Shown in pieces: positions 8,101 through 16,079 of a stretch of 64,000 nucleotides of DNA; the first letter of the stretch is position 1, and every line of letters begins with the position of its first letter. Both the position numbers and the translations under genes were made by a program. Under the pieces are notes generated by a model. The model had not been told where the DNA came from, made no database searches, and saw only the letters and a list, made by a program, of their open reading frames with translations. Source of the DNA: Achromobacter marplatensis (GTDB lineage: Bacteria > Pseudomonadota > Gammaproteobacteria > Burkholderiales > Burkholderiaceae_B); contig NZ_NJIG01000004.1 in the NCBI RefSeq assembly GCF_002209535.1, positions 62,001 to 126,000 on the forward strand, given 5' to 3'.

Positions 8101-9027
8101 TCACCGGATCAGCGTGCCGGCCAGCGCGGCCGCCACCAGCAGCGCGCCCAGCCAGAGGTTGGCGCGGAACAGCATGAAATTGCGGTCGGGGCGCTGGATG
8201 TCGAACACCTTCAATTGCCACGCCAGATGCACCGCAACGGCGGCCATGCCGACCTGATACGCCCACGACAAGCCCATGGCGTAGCCGCCCCAGGCCCACA
8301 GCAGGACGGTGGCGACGTAGAAGCCGCCGATCCACAGCTTGCCCTGGTCGCCAAAGCGCATGGCGGTGGAATGCAGCCCCAGGCTGCGGTCGTCGCGCAC
8401 GTCGACATAGGCGTAGATGCTGTCGTAGCCCACCTGCCAGAGCACCGCGCCGAACCACATGGCCACGGCGGCCAGCGGTACGTGGTTCTGCGTGTCGGAC
8501 CAGGCCATCAGCATGCCCCAGTTAAAGCAGATGCCCAGCACCACCTGCGGCCAATAGGTGACGCGTTTGCACAGCGGGTAGATGAAGACGAAGGGCAGTA
8601 CGGCCACAGCCAGCCAGCGGCTCATTTCGTTCAGGAAGAACAGCAGCGAACCGCAGACCACCAATTGGCCCAGCAGGAACCACACGGCGTTCTTCATCGT
8701 CAGCTGGCCGCTGGTCAACGGGCGAAAGCGCGTGCGTTCGACGTGCTTGTCGAAGTTGCGGTCGCACATGTCATTGACCGTGCAGCCGATGCCGCGCATC
8801 AGCAGGGCGCCCAGCGAGAAGACGATCAGCCGCTGCAAGTCCGGCAGGCCGCCGGCGCTCTGGACGAGCGCGGCGATGGCAGGCAGCAGTGTCAGCCACG
8901 TGCCGATGGGGCGGTCCAGGCGGCACAGGCGGGCGTAGGGCCGCCACGATTTGGGCAGCCAGCGCTCGACCCAGTCGGTGAAGACGATGTCGCTCAAGTC
9001 GACGGGAGGTTGTTGCGGGGTGCTCAC
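8101..9027 (-). CDS. ubiA: 4-hydroxybenzoate polyprenyltransferase
   Basis: An integral-membrane prenyltransferase of ubiquinone synthesis that attaches the polyprenyl tail to 4-hydroxybenzoate. Both Asp-rich motifs are visible, NDMCDRNFDKHVERTRFRPL and YVDVRDDRSLG, with about eight hydrophobic helices. The GTG at 9027 (VSTPQQPPVDLSD) was chosen over the ATG at 9072 because that ATG lies in the T-rich tail of the upstream hairpin at 9065-9094; neither start has a strong ribosome-binding site. With the GTG the product is 308 residues, close to the family norm. Confidence 0.9.
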   Translation of the reverse strand: MSTPQQPPVDLSDIVFTDWVERWLPKSWRPYARLCRLDRPIGTWLTLLPAIAALVQSAGGLPDLQRLIVFSLGALLMRGIGCTVNDMCDRNFDKHVERTRFRPLTSGQLTMKNAVWFLLGQLVVCGSLLFFLNEMSRWLAVAVLPFVFIYPLCKRVTYWPQVVLGICFNWGMLMAWSDTQNHVPLAAVAMWFGAVLWQVGYDSIYAYVDVRDDRSLGLHSTAMRFGDQGKLWIGGFYVATVLLWAWGGYAMGLSWAYQVGMAAVAVHLAWQLKVFDIQRPDRNFMLFRANLWLGALLVAAALAGTLIR

Positions 9028-9064
9028 TGTCACGGTCGGAAAATGGTCGGGAAAGCCGACAGCA

Positions 9065-9094
9065 TAAAACAACGGCCGGGCATTACGCCCGGCC
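9065..9094 (-). terminator. Hairpin terminator upstream of ubiA
   Basis: Perfect GGCCGGGC/GCCCGGCC stem (9074-9081 and 9087-9094) with a 5-nt loop. On the minus strand it is followed by GTTGTTTTATG. It would end transcripts entering from the aminotransferase gene, leaving ubiA to its own promoter. Confidence 0.5.
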
Positions 9095-9165
9095 GCCCCA
9101 ATATTCCGCCGTGCCGAGTGCCCCTACGAGGCACTTCCCCCATAAGCCGCCATTGCAACGCAAGC

Positions 9166-9243
9166 GGGGCCGCACGGATCCGGCTTAGCCGGTCCGTAGC
9201 GGCGCCCCCTGGGGGGAGGCGCCGCAGGCGCTTCGGGGGGGGC
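9166..9243 (-). repeat. Palindromic extragenic repeat, copy 1
   Basis: It begins directly after the stop codon of the aminotransferase gene. Read on the minus strand it contains a C run, CGAAGCGCC, GGCGCCTCCCCCC-AGGGGGCGCC, then CGGACCGGCTAAGCCGGATCCG. The same blocks, in the same order and the same orientation relative to the upstream gene, occur at 21397-21475. The 9095-9165 remainder shows nothing clear. Confidence 0.7.
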
Positions 9244-10440
9244 CTACTGCTCTTTCAGCAGCTTGCCCAGGATGGCGATGCCGGTGCGGATCTTGTCTTC
9301 CGGCACGGTGGCGAAGCTAAGGCGCAGCGTGTTGGCGCGGCCGGCGCCGCTGTAGAACGGGGCACCTGGTACGAAGGCCACGTTCTGCGCAATGGCCTTC
9401 TCCAGCAGCTTGGTGCTGTCGATGTGCTCCGGCAGCGTCAGCCAGATGAACATGCCGCCTTCCGGCTTGGTCCAGGTGACGGTGGACGGGAATTCGCGCT
9501 TGATGGCGTCCAGCATGCAGCTGCCCTGGGCGCGGTAGATTTCGCGCACGTTGGGCAGATGCTCTTCCAGGAAGCCATCCTTGACGATTTCGTACACGGC
9601 CATCTGCGTCAGCGTGGGCGTGTGCAGATCGGTGGCTTGCTTGGCCTGCACCAGCTTGTTGATCAGCGGACGCGCGGCGGCGATGTAGCCCAGGCGCAGG
9701 CCCGGGGCCAGCACCTTCGAGAACGTGCCCAGGCGCACGACGTTGGCGCCGTGTTCGGCGGCCAGCGCGATCAGGCCCGGCTGGGGTTCACCGGCGTAGC
9801 GCAGTTCGCCGTACGGATCATCTTCGACGATGGTCAGGTTCAGTTCGGCGGCGCGCTTGACCAGCGCGATGCGGCGTTCCAGGTTCAGCGTGCGGCCCGT
9901 GGGATTCTGGAAGTTGGGCAGCGCATACAGGAAGCGCGCACCGTCGGCCAGTTCAGGGGTGATGGCTTCCGGGATCAGGCCGCCTTCGTCGGTGGGCACC
10001 GGCACGAACGTGGGCTGATACAGGCTGAACGACTGCAGCGCGCCCAGGTAGCTGGGGTCTTCGACGAGGACCTTGCTGTCCTTGTCGATCAGCACTTTGC
10101 CCAGCAGGTCCAGTGCCTGTTGCGAACCCGAGACGATCAGGATCTGGTCGGCGGCGACATTGGCGCCGGCGCGGTTCAGGTCTTCAGCAACCCATTGGCG
10201 CAGCGGCGCGTAGCCTTCGGTCGGGCCGTATTGCAGGGCCGCGCGGCCGTTGGTGGCCAATACCTTGTCGAATGCAGCACGTACCACTTCTACCGGGAAG
10301 CCGCCGGGCGCCGGCAGGCCGCCAGCGAACGAAATGACTTCGGGGCGCTCGGTGACCTTGAGGATTTCGCGGATGGCGGAGCTGGTAAGTTGCTGAGCGC
10401 GTTCCGAGAAGGAAAACGCAGGTTCGAAAGGCTTGTCCAT
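9244..10440 (-). CDS. Class I PLP-dependent aminotransferase (LysN/2-aminoadipate type)
   Basis: A 398-residue fold-type I aminotransferase. Motifs are EVISFAGGLPAPGGFPVE near the N-terminus, YGPTEGYAPLR, NFQNPTGRTL (residues 176-185), EDDPYGELRY, and the PLP Schiff-base Lys242 in GTFSKVLAPGLRLGY. The SFAGGLPAPxxFP start and the Y-G-P-T-E-G-Y block are typical of the 2-aminoadipate/multi-substrate branch, which also occurs in MocR proteins, but no helix-turn-helix is present here. The likely role is transamination of aromatic, branched or aminoadipate substrates. It is divergent from the methionine sulfoxide reductase gene. Confidence 0.85.
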   Translation of the reverse strand: MDKPFEPAFSFSERAQQLTSSAIREILKVTERPEVISFAGGLPAPGGFPVEVVRAAFDKVLATNGRAALQYGPTEGYAPLRQWVAEDLNRAGANVAADQILIVSGSQQALDLLGKVLIDKDSKVLVEDPSYLGALQSFSLYQPTFVPVPTDEGGLIPEAITPELADGARFLYALPNFQNPTGRTLNLERRIALVKRAAELNLTIVEDDPYGELRYAGEPQPGLIALAAEHGANVVRLGTFSKVLAPGLRLGYIAAARPLINKLVQAKQATDLHTPTLTQMAVYEIVKDGFLEEHLPNVREIYRAQGSCMLDAIKREFPSTVTWTKPEGGMFIWLTLPEHIDSTKLLEKAIAQNVAFVPGAPFYSGAGRANTLRLSFATVPEDKIRTGIAILGKLLKEQ

Positions 10441-10598
10441 GGATTGCTTCTTGATCAAGAAGGGTAAAGGGAGAGGCGTGTGAGGGGGACTGCGGTAAAA
10501 AACTATTGTCCCATACGGTAGCAGCCCGGCCCCTTTAACGCGCGGAACCCCTAAAATCACCTGCATCGATAACCGCCTGTACAGTTACATTTGACGCC

Positions 10599-11084
10599 AT
10601 GTTTGAAGCCGCCCCGATCGTCGCCGACTCCAAAGCCGCCCTGTACGCCGAACTAGTCGTCCAGGCCCGTGCCCTGCTGGAAGGCGAACCCGACCGCATC
10701 GCCAACGCCGCCAACCTGGGCGCGCTGGCTTATCAGGCCCTGCCCGATTTGAACTGGGCAGGTTTCTATTTCTTTGACGGCACGGAGCTCGTGCTGGGCC
10801 CCTTCCAGGGCAAACCGGCCTGCGTGCGCATCCCGCTTGACCGCGGCGTGTGCGGCGCGGCCGCCAGCCAGCGCCAGACGCAGCTGGTGCCGGACGTGCA
10901 CGCGTTTCCGGGCCATATCGCCTGCGATGCCGCCTCGCGTTCCGAAATCGTCGTGCCGCTGGTGCATCAGGGCGAACTGATCGGGGTGTGGGACGTGGAC
11001 AGCCCCATCCCCGACCGCTTCGACGAAGACGACCGCCAGGGCATGCAGGCGCTCTGCGCCGTGTTCCTGGCCAGCCTGGGCTGA
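10599..11084 (+). CDS. msrC: Free methionine-(R)-sulfoxide reductase (GAF fold)
   Basis: A 161-residue GAF-domain protein. Three cysteines at 75, 85 and 109 have the 10- and 24-residue spacing of the E. coli fRMsr cysteines 84/94/118. Conserved text includes LNWAGFYFFDG, LGPFQGKPACVRIPLDRGVCG and SEIVVPLVHQGELIGVWDVDSP. It reduces free Met-R-sulfoxide in the cytosol using thioredoxin, as oxidative-damage repair. A strong stem-loop without a T run (arms GCCGCCGT/ACGGCGGC, 11101-11120) follows the stop. Confidence 0.9.
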   Translation: MFEAAPIVADSKAALYAELVVQARALLEGEPDRIANAANLGALAYQALPDLNWAGFYFFDGTELVLGPFQGKPACVRIPLDRGVCGAAASQRQTQLVPDVHAFPGHIACDAASRSEIVVPLVHQGELIGVWDVDSPIPDRFDEDDRQGMQALCAVFLASLG

Positions 11085-11172
11085 ACCGGGCAGGGCGTTT
11101 GCCGCCGTTGACACGGCGGCGGGCGCCCGGTAGATTTCTGCATCCGTCGCTTATCGCGCGTTCCATTCATTC

Positions 11173-11271
11173 ATGATTCATCAGGCCTTCCAATCCGCTT
11201 CCTGCATCCGCGCCCTGGGCGTGATGCTGGCTGCTGCCGGCCTGAAATCCAAAAAACAGCCGCTCATCTGA
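11173..11271 (+). CDS. Possible 32-residue leader ORF upstream of the DapA-family gene
   Basis: A short ORF from ATG to TGA, 142 bp before the DapA-family start. Its last third reads LKSKKQPLI, with three Lys codons (AAA, AAA, AAA) just before the stop, and the stop falls at the end of the left arm of a hairpin. No ribosome-binding site is visible, so translation is doubtful. It is listed because a Lys-rich leader before a lysine-pathway-type gene would be meaningful. Chance is a serious alternative. The 11085-11413 interval holds no other gene. Confidence 0.2.
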   Translation: MIHQAFQSASCIRALGVMLAAAGLKSKKQPLI

Positions 11272-11310
11272 CCGGAGCATGCTGTTCCGTCAGATGGGCG
11301 ACGGAACAGC
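11264..11310 (+). promoter_or_regulatory. Two overlapping, mutually exclusive hairpins
   Basis: CATCTGAC (11264-11271) can pair with GTCAGATG (11290-11297). Alternatively GCTGTTCCGTC (11281-11291) pairs perfectly with GACGGAACAGC (11300-11310) across an 8-nt loop. The shared bases mean only one can form. No T run follows, so it is not a plain terminator. Confidence 0.35.
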
Positions 11311-11413
11311 GGCCTCCTGGCGGCGCATTGGCGCCTCCGCGCGCACCCCCTGATATCCCGAGCACTTCTGTACGGCAACCACCACGGTCCGCTTACATCG
11401 AAGGAGTGTTCCC

Positions 11414-12307
11414 ATGTCATCGCAATCTTCACTTTTCCAGGGCGTCTGGGTGCCGCTGGTGACGCCGTTTTCCGGCGGCGCCGTGGACGGGGGCGCCTTG
11501 CGCCGCCTGGTGCGCCACTATGCCGCAGCCGGCGTGGACGGGCTGGTCGTGTGCGGCAGCACGGGCGAAGCCGCGTCGCTGGATGATGCCGAGCAATTGG
11601 CCGTTCTGGACGCGGTGCTGAACGAGGCCGGCCGCCTGCCCGTGATCATGGGTCTGGCCGGCAACCACCAGGGCCACGTGATGCAGCGCCTGTCCGCATT
11701 CGGCACCCGGCCGCTGGCCGGCATCCTGGCGCCCGCGCCGTACTACGTGCGCGCCGGGCAGGAAGGCGCCGCCGCCTACTTCCGCTGTCTGGCCGACGCC
11801 TCGCGCTTTCCCCTGGTGCTCTACGACATTCCCTACCGCACCGGCACGACGCTGGATACGGCAACCTTGCTGTCGCTGGCCGCGCATCCGAACATTGCCG
11901 CCATCAAGGATTGCGGCGGGTCGCTTGAGAAGACGCTCGCGCTTATCGCCGACGGCCAAATGAACGTGCTGGCGGGGGAAGACCTGCAATCGCTGTCGAC
12001 GCTGTGCCTGGGCGGCACCGGCATGATTGCCGCCGCGGCGCATATCCGGCCCGATCTGTTCGTGGCCATGCACCAGGCCGTGCGCGCGCAGCAACTGGAC
12101 CTTGCCCGCAGGCTGTTCCAAGCGCTCGTTCCCGTGATCCAGCTGGCGTTCGCCGAGCCGAATCCGGGCCCGTTGAAGGCGCAACTGGGCCGCCAGGGCC
12201 TCTTGAGCGAAGAGCTGCGACTGCCGATGCCTGCCGCAAGCGCGGCGCTGGCGGCGCGCATGGATGCGGCCGTTGCGGGCTTGAACCGACTCTATCCCTG
12301 CCAGTAG
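11414..12307 (+). CDS. DapA-family lyase/aldolase
   Basis: A 297-residue TIM-barrel protein of the dihydrodipicolinate synthase / N-acetylneuraminate lyase superfamily. Key residues align with E. coli DapA at an offset of about four: Thr50 in GSTGE, Tyr137 in LVLYDIPYRTG, Arg142 (DapA Arg138 position) and Schiff-base Lys165 in AAIKDCGGS. The retained Arg favours true 4-hydroxy-tetrahydrodipicolinate synthase chemistry, but GSTGE instead of GTTGE and the isolated location leave another aldehyde acceptor possible. An AAGGAG ribosome-binding site precedes the ATG. A possible terminator separates it from the lipid cluster. Confidence 0.8.
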   Translation: MSSQSSLFQGVWVPLVTPFSGGAVDGGALRRLVRHYAAAGVDGLVVCGSTGEAASLDDAEQLAVLDAVLNEAGRLPVIMGLAGNHQGHVMQRLSAFGTRPLAGILAPAPYYVRAGQEGAAAYFRCLADASRFPLVLYDIPYRTGTTLDTATLLSLAAHPNIAAIKDCGGSLEKTLALIADGQMNVLAGEDLQSLSTLCLGGTGMIAAAAHIRPDLFVAMHQAVRAQQLDLARRLFQALVPVIQLAFAEPNPGPLKAQLGRQGLLSEELRLPMPAASAALAARMDAAVAGLNRLYPCQ

Positions 12308-12325
12308 CCGGAAGTTAGGCCGTTG

Positions 12326-12369
12326 CCGGGGCGCCATCAGCCAGCTTTGTGGTGCCCGGATTCATTTTG
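12326..12369 (+). terminator. Probable terminator of the DapA-family gene
   Basis: An imperfect stem CCGGGGCGCCA (12326-12336) / TGGTGCCCGG (12350-12359) followed by ATTCATTTT. The loop is long at 13 nt. Confidence 0.4.
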
Positions 12370-12441
12370 TAATAAATGGCCTACCGGGATGCTGACGGAT
12401 TGCTTATGATGCGGCCATTCTCAGGGTGATACCAAACGTTT

Positions 12442-13218
12442 ATGGCCCAAGCTTTTGAAGCCTTGTCCGCCTGGCAGGTAATGCTGGCGGGGCTGCTGTT
12501 TTTTAGCGGCATCTATCTGGTCTTCGGCGCGGCGACCTGGCTGCTGACGCAGCACGTGTTGCCGGCGCTGGGCATGGGGCGTCCGCTGGACCCGCGGCCG
12601 CTGGCGCCAGGCCAGCTGCGGCGCGAGTTCGCCCAGTCGGGGTTGTCGATCCTGTTGTTCGGTACCGGCATGATCTTCCCGTGGGGCCTGCTGCAACTGG
12701 GGTGGGCGCATCTGGACCCGGATCCCAGCTGGCAGAAGGTGGTGGTCGAAATCCTGGTGCTGGTGGCCTGGAACGACGTGCATTTCTGGATCAACCACCG
12801 GCTGCTCCACACCAAGCCGCTGCGGCGCTTTCATCTGCCGCATCACCGTTCGGTCGTCACGACGCCTTTCTCCACCTACAGCTTCCATCCCATCGAGGCC
12901 CTGATGCTGGGCAACGTGATCCTGCTGCCCATGCTGCTGCATGATTTCAGCTTCTGGGCGCTGGCGTCAGTGCCGCTGTTCAGCCTGTTCTTCAATTGCA
13001 TCGGGCACGCCAATTACGACTTCTTCCCCAAGGTGTCGTATGCGCACTGGTTCGCCGCCAGCCGCCGGCATCATCTGCACCATGCCTGCTACAACGGCAA
13101 CTACGGTTTCCAGTTCACCTTCATGGACCGCCTGTTCCGCACCCGGCTCAAAGCCGAGGCGGCGGCCCCGCAGCTGGACGCGTTCCAGCGTCGAGAATCG
13201 CTTGGCGGACGGGCGTAG
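12442..13218 (+). CDS. Sterol desaturase / fatty acid hydroxylase superfamily protein
   Basis: A 258-residue membrane di-iron oxygenase. Histidine boxes are NHRLLH (residues about 117-122), HLPHHRS, and RRHHLHH near the C-terminus, with HANYDFFPK between them; several hydrophobic segments surround them. The family inserts hydroxyls or double bonds in sterols and acyl chains using O2. It opens a co-directional set with a second desaturase (16-nt overlap), a KAS III fusion and an unknown protein, suggesting a joint lipid-tailoring job. The ATG at 12442 follows a short leader downstream of a possible -10 (TATGAT at 12405). Confidence 0.85.
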   Translation: MAQAFEALSAWQVMLAGLLFFSGIYLVFGAATWLLTQHVLPALGMGRPLDPRPLAPGQLRREFAQSGLSILLFGTGMIFPWGLLQLGWAHLDPDPSWQKVVVEILVLVAWNDVHFWINHRLLHTKPLRRFHLPHHRSVVTTPFSTYSFHPIEALMLGNVILLPMLLHDFSFWALASVPLFSLFFNCIGHANYDFFPKVSYAHWFAASRRHHLHHACYNGNYGFQFTFMDRLFRTRLKAEAAAPQLDAFQRRESLGGRA

Positions 13219-14110
13219 TCCAAAGCGCCGGCTGCCGTCGCTGCGCAACGGACGCGACTGGCAAAGCCTGGCTTATCTGGCCGCGCTGCCCGCGCTGGCG
13301 GCCTGGCAATGGGTCTACGGATTCTGGTGGCCGCTGTATGCGTTGATGCTGTTCTTGACGCTGGGCATCGGCGTCATCCACCACAACCACACGCACATCC
13401 GGATGTGGCGCGGGCGCTGGACCAACCGCGCGACCGATTTCTGGATCACGCTGCTGCAGGGGCATCCAACCTTCGTGTTCTACCCCGCGCATGTGGCCAA
13501 TCACCACCGCTTCAAGCACGGCGCGCGCGATGTGGCGCGCACCTACCGCTTCGGCGGCGATACGAACCACCTGTGGGGCTATCTGATCCATCCGCTTCAG
13601 GCCGGCTGGGTGCTGTACCCGCTGTTCTTCGCGTGGCTGGGCCGCTTGCGCCGCCATTGGCCCGGCGCATGGCGCTACTGCATGGCGCAGTACGGCGTGT
13701 GGCTGGGCTTGTGGGGCGGCCTGATGGCCGTGAACCCAGTGAAGGCGCTGGTGTTCGTGATCGTGCCGCAGCTGCATGGGCTGCACTGGCTATTGGCCAC
13801 GAACTACCTGCAACACGCGCATGCCGACGGGGGGCCGCGGGCGGTCGCCGGGCTGAACTACGCACGCAATTTCGAAGGGCTGGTCAACCCGCTGTTGTTC
13901 AACATCGGCCTGCATACCGCGCATCACGAGCATCCGCGCGCGCATTGGTCCGACCTGACCCGGCTGCACCGCGAGCACTATCGCCAACACGTCGATCCGG
14001 CGCTGAACGAAAAGGGGCTAACGCCCTACATGTTCCGCGTCTTCGTGCTGGGCACCTTCGTGCCGCGGTTCCGCAGCCGTTCCTGCATGGCGCCCGAGCA
14101 CATCCGCTAG
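13202..14110 (+). CDS. Fatty acid desaturase, membrane di-iron type
   Basis: About 302 residues. Three histidine clusters typical of the FA_desaturase family are seen: HHNHTH, HVANHHRFKH, and HTAHHEHPRAHW, with QHAHAD as an added box. It is a membrane O2-dependent desaturase or hydroxylase of acyl chains. The start is not certain: a TTG at 13202 is preceded by GAGAA and overlaps the end of the hydroxylase gene, which fits translational coupling. The first in-frame ATG inside the coding part (13348) would remove the first helix. The frame is open well upstream, but that part is antiphase to the hydroxylase gene and not family-like. Confidence 0.8.
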   Translation: MADGRSPKRRLPSLRNGRDWQSLAYLAALPALAAWQWVYGFWWPLYALMLFLTLGIGVIHHNHTHIRMWRGRWTNRATDFWITLLQGHPTFVFYPAHVANHHRFKHGARDVARTYRFGGDTNHLWGYLIHPLQAGWVLYPLFFAWLGRLRRHWPGAWRYCMAQYGVWLGLWGGLMAVNPVKALVFVIVPQLHGLHWLLATNYLQHAHADGGPRAVAGLNYARNFEGLVNPLLFNIGLHTAHHEHPRAHWSDLTRLHREHYRQHVDPALNEKGLTPYMFRVFVLGTFVPRFRSRSCMAPEHIR

Positions 14111-14144
14111 CGCCGCATCCACACTCCCACTAGAGACCCGCCAC

Positions 14145-16079
14145 ATGCCTATCGCGTTCAATCGTGTCTACCTGGAGAGCGCCGGCTATTTCATGCCGGG
14201 CGAGCCCGTGTCCAACGACGCCATGGACAGCTACATCGCGCCATTGAACCGGATGTCCAGCCGCATCAAGAGCCGCATCCTGGCCGAGAACGGCATCAAG
14301 CACCGCTATTACGCCATCGATCCCGAAGGCGCCACCGTGTTCACCAACGCCCAGTTGGCCGCCAACGCGATCCGCGATTGCCTGCGGCGCAACGACAGCG
14401 ATCTGTCGGCCGTGTCGCTGTTGACCAGCGGCTCGTCGGGCGGCGACGCGTTGATGCCGGGCTTTTCGAACATGATCCAGGGCGAACTGGCCGCGCAGCC
14501 GATGGAGACGTTGTCGGTGCACGGCATCTGTGCCGCCGGCGTGTCGGCCATCCAGGTGGCCGCGCAAGGCGTGGAAATGGGCGGGCACGCCAGCGCCCTG
14601 GCCGTGGCCAGCGAACTGCCGTCGCGGCTGTTCAAGCGTTCGCGCTTTGCGGCGCGCGGCTACGACGCGGATTTCGATGCGCACTTCCTGCGCTGGATGC
14701 TGTCGGACGGCGCGGGCGCGCTGCTGCTGGGCAATACCGGCCGCGCGCTGCCCGGCGCCTCCAGCGGCGTGCGGCTCAAGCTGAAGTGGGTGCACCAGCG
14801 TTCGTTCTCGGGCGACTATCCGGTGTGCATGCAGCTGGGGCTGTCGGCCGACCGGCAGAAGGGCCACCTGGACTACCCGTCCTGGAATGAGGCCGAGGCC
14901 GACGGCGCGCTGTCCTTGCGTCAGGACATCCGGCTCTTGCCGCACCTGTTCGACATCGGCATCCACGAATACGCGAAACTGGTGCGCGACGGTTGGCTGG
15001 ACCCGGACCAGGTGGATCACTTTCTGTGCCACTACTCGTCTGAAAAATTCATTCCGGTGGTCGAGGACCTGATGGAGAAGGCGGGCCTGGTGATCCCGCG
15101 CGAACGCTGGTTCAGCAACCTGGCGTGGCGCGGCAACACGGGCGCGGCATCCATCCTCATCATGCTGGCCGAATTCCTGGAGACGCGCGAGGTCAAGCCG
15201 GGCGAGCAGATCTTCTGCTACATCCCCGAGTCCGGCCGCTTCATGGCCGCCTACATGTTGCTGGAGGCCGAAGCCGTGCATGCGCCGCTGGTCGTCGCGG
15301 GCGCCAAGGCAGCGGGGTTGCCTGCGGCTGCACGCGAGGACGCGCAAAGCGGCGACGCCGATGCGATCGCGCCGCCGCATGACCCCGACATGGCGCCGCA
15401 AGGGCTGGGCCAGTTGCTGACCGAGCTGGCCGCCATCTGGCACGACTACCGTTCGCGCGTCTGGCGCACGCCGGTGGTGCGCCGGTTGCGCAACCGCCAG
15501 TTCCAGACGGCGGACTACCTGAACTGGATGGAAAACTGGGTTCCGCAGGTGCGCGAAGGCAGCAAGTGGATGCGCGAAGGCGCGGCTTCGCTCTCCGAAC
15601 AGTACGCGCCGCTGGCCGCGCTGATCGACATGCATGCAGGCGAAGAGCAGAACGATTTTCAGATCCTGTTCCAGGATTACCGCAACGCGGGCGGTACGGT
15701 GGACAACATCGATGCACTGCGCCGCAACCCGGGCGGCGAGGCGCTGAACGCGTATCTGCACAGCCTGGCCGCCACGCGCGATCCGATCGGCCTGTTGGGC
15801 GCGATCTACATCATCGAAGGCACGGGCCAGCGCATCGTGCCCGCGCTGTTGCCGCTGCTGAAGGCCAGCCTGACGCTGCCGCCCGACGCCTTCCGCTTCC
15901 TGGAATACCACGGTCACAACGACGAGCACCATCTGGCGCGCTGGCTGTCGGCGGTGGAGCTGGCGCTGGACTGCGACGAGGACGGCCGTGCCGAGCAACG
16001 CATCGTGGATACCGCGCGCCGCACGGCCGCGCTGTACCTGATGCAGTTCCATCACGTGATGGAGGGCGACACGGCATGA
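14145..16079 (+). CDS. KAS III-type ketosynthase fused to a haem-oxygenase-like domain
   Basis: A 644-residue two-domain protein. Residues 1-about 385 are a thiolase-fold ketosynthase III homologue with a complete Cys129-His296-Asn331 triad (SVHGICAAGVS; CHYSSEKF; WRGNTGAAS). KAS III enzymes condense an acyl-CoA with a malonyl group; OleA-type relatives join two acyl chains. After an Ala/Asp-rich linker (385-415), residues about 420-640 look like the haem-oxygenase-like di-iron or redox family: Glu558 in AIYIIEGTGQR and FLEYHGHNDEHH (His589, Asp593, His596). Normal KAS III is about 320-340 residues, so this is a true fusion. A coherent product would be an oxidatively modified condensed lipid, but this is inference. 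Confidence 0.8.
   Translation: MPIAFNRVYLESAGYFMPGEPVSNDAMDSYIAPLNRMSSRIKSRILAENGIKHRYYAIDPEGATVFTNAQLAANAIRDCLRRNDSDLSAVSLLTSGSSGGDALMPGFSNMIQGELAAQPMETLSVHGICAAGVSAIQVAAQGVEMGGHASALAVASELPSRLFKRSRFAARGYDADFDAHFLRWMLSDGAGALLLGNTGRALPGASSGVRLKLKWVHQRSFSGDYPVCMQLGLSADRQKGHLDYPSWNEAEADGALSLRQDIRLLPHLFDIGIHEYAKLVRDGWLDPDQVDHFLCHYSSEKFIPVVEDLMEKAGLVIPRERWFSNLAWRGNTGAASILIMLAEFLETREVKPGEQIFCYIPESGRFMAAYMLLEAEAVHAPLVVAGAKAAGLPAAAREDAQSGDADAIAPPHDPDMAPQGLGQLLTELAAIWHDYRSRVWRTPVVRRLRNRQFQTADYLNWMENWVPQVREGSKWMREGAASLSEQYAPLAALIDMHAGEEQNDFQILFQDYRNAGGTVDNIDALRRNPGGEALNAYLHSLAATRDPIGLLGAIYIIEGTGQRIVPALLPLLKASLTLPPDAFRFLEYHGHNDEHHLARWLSAVELALDCDEDGRAEQRIVDTARRTAALYLMQFHHVMEGDTA

Noticed and set aside
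8074..10467. 797-residue plus-strand ORF spanning ubiA and the aminotransferase gene
   Set aside because: Runs across two recognised minus-strand genes and an extragenic repeat; its composition is that of an antisense shadow.
12941..14110. 389-residue version of the desaturase starting at 12941
   Set aside because: Its first 87 residues are an alternative frame of the hydroxylase gene and lack desaturase features.
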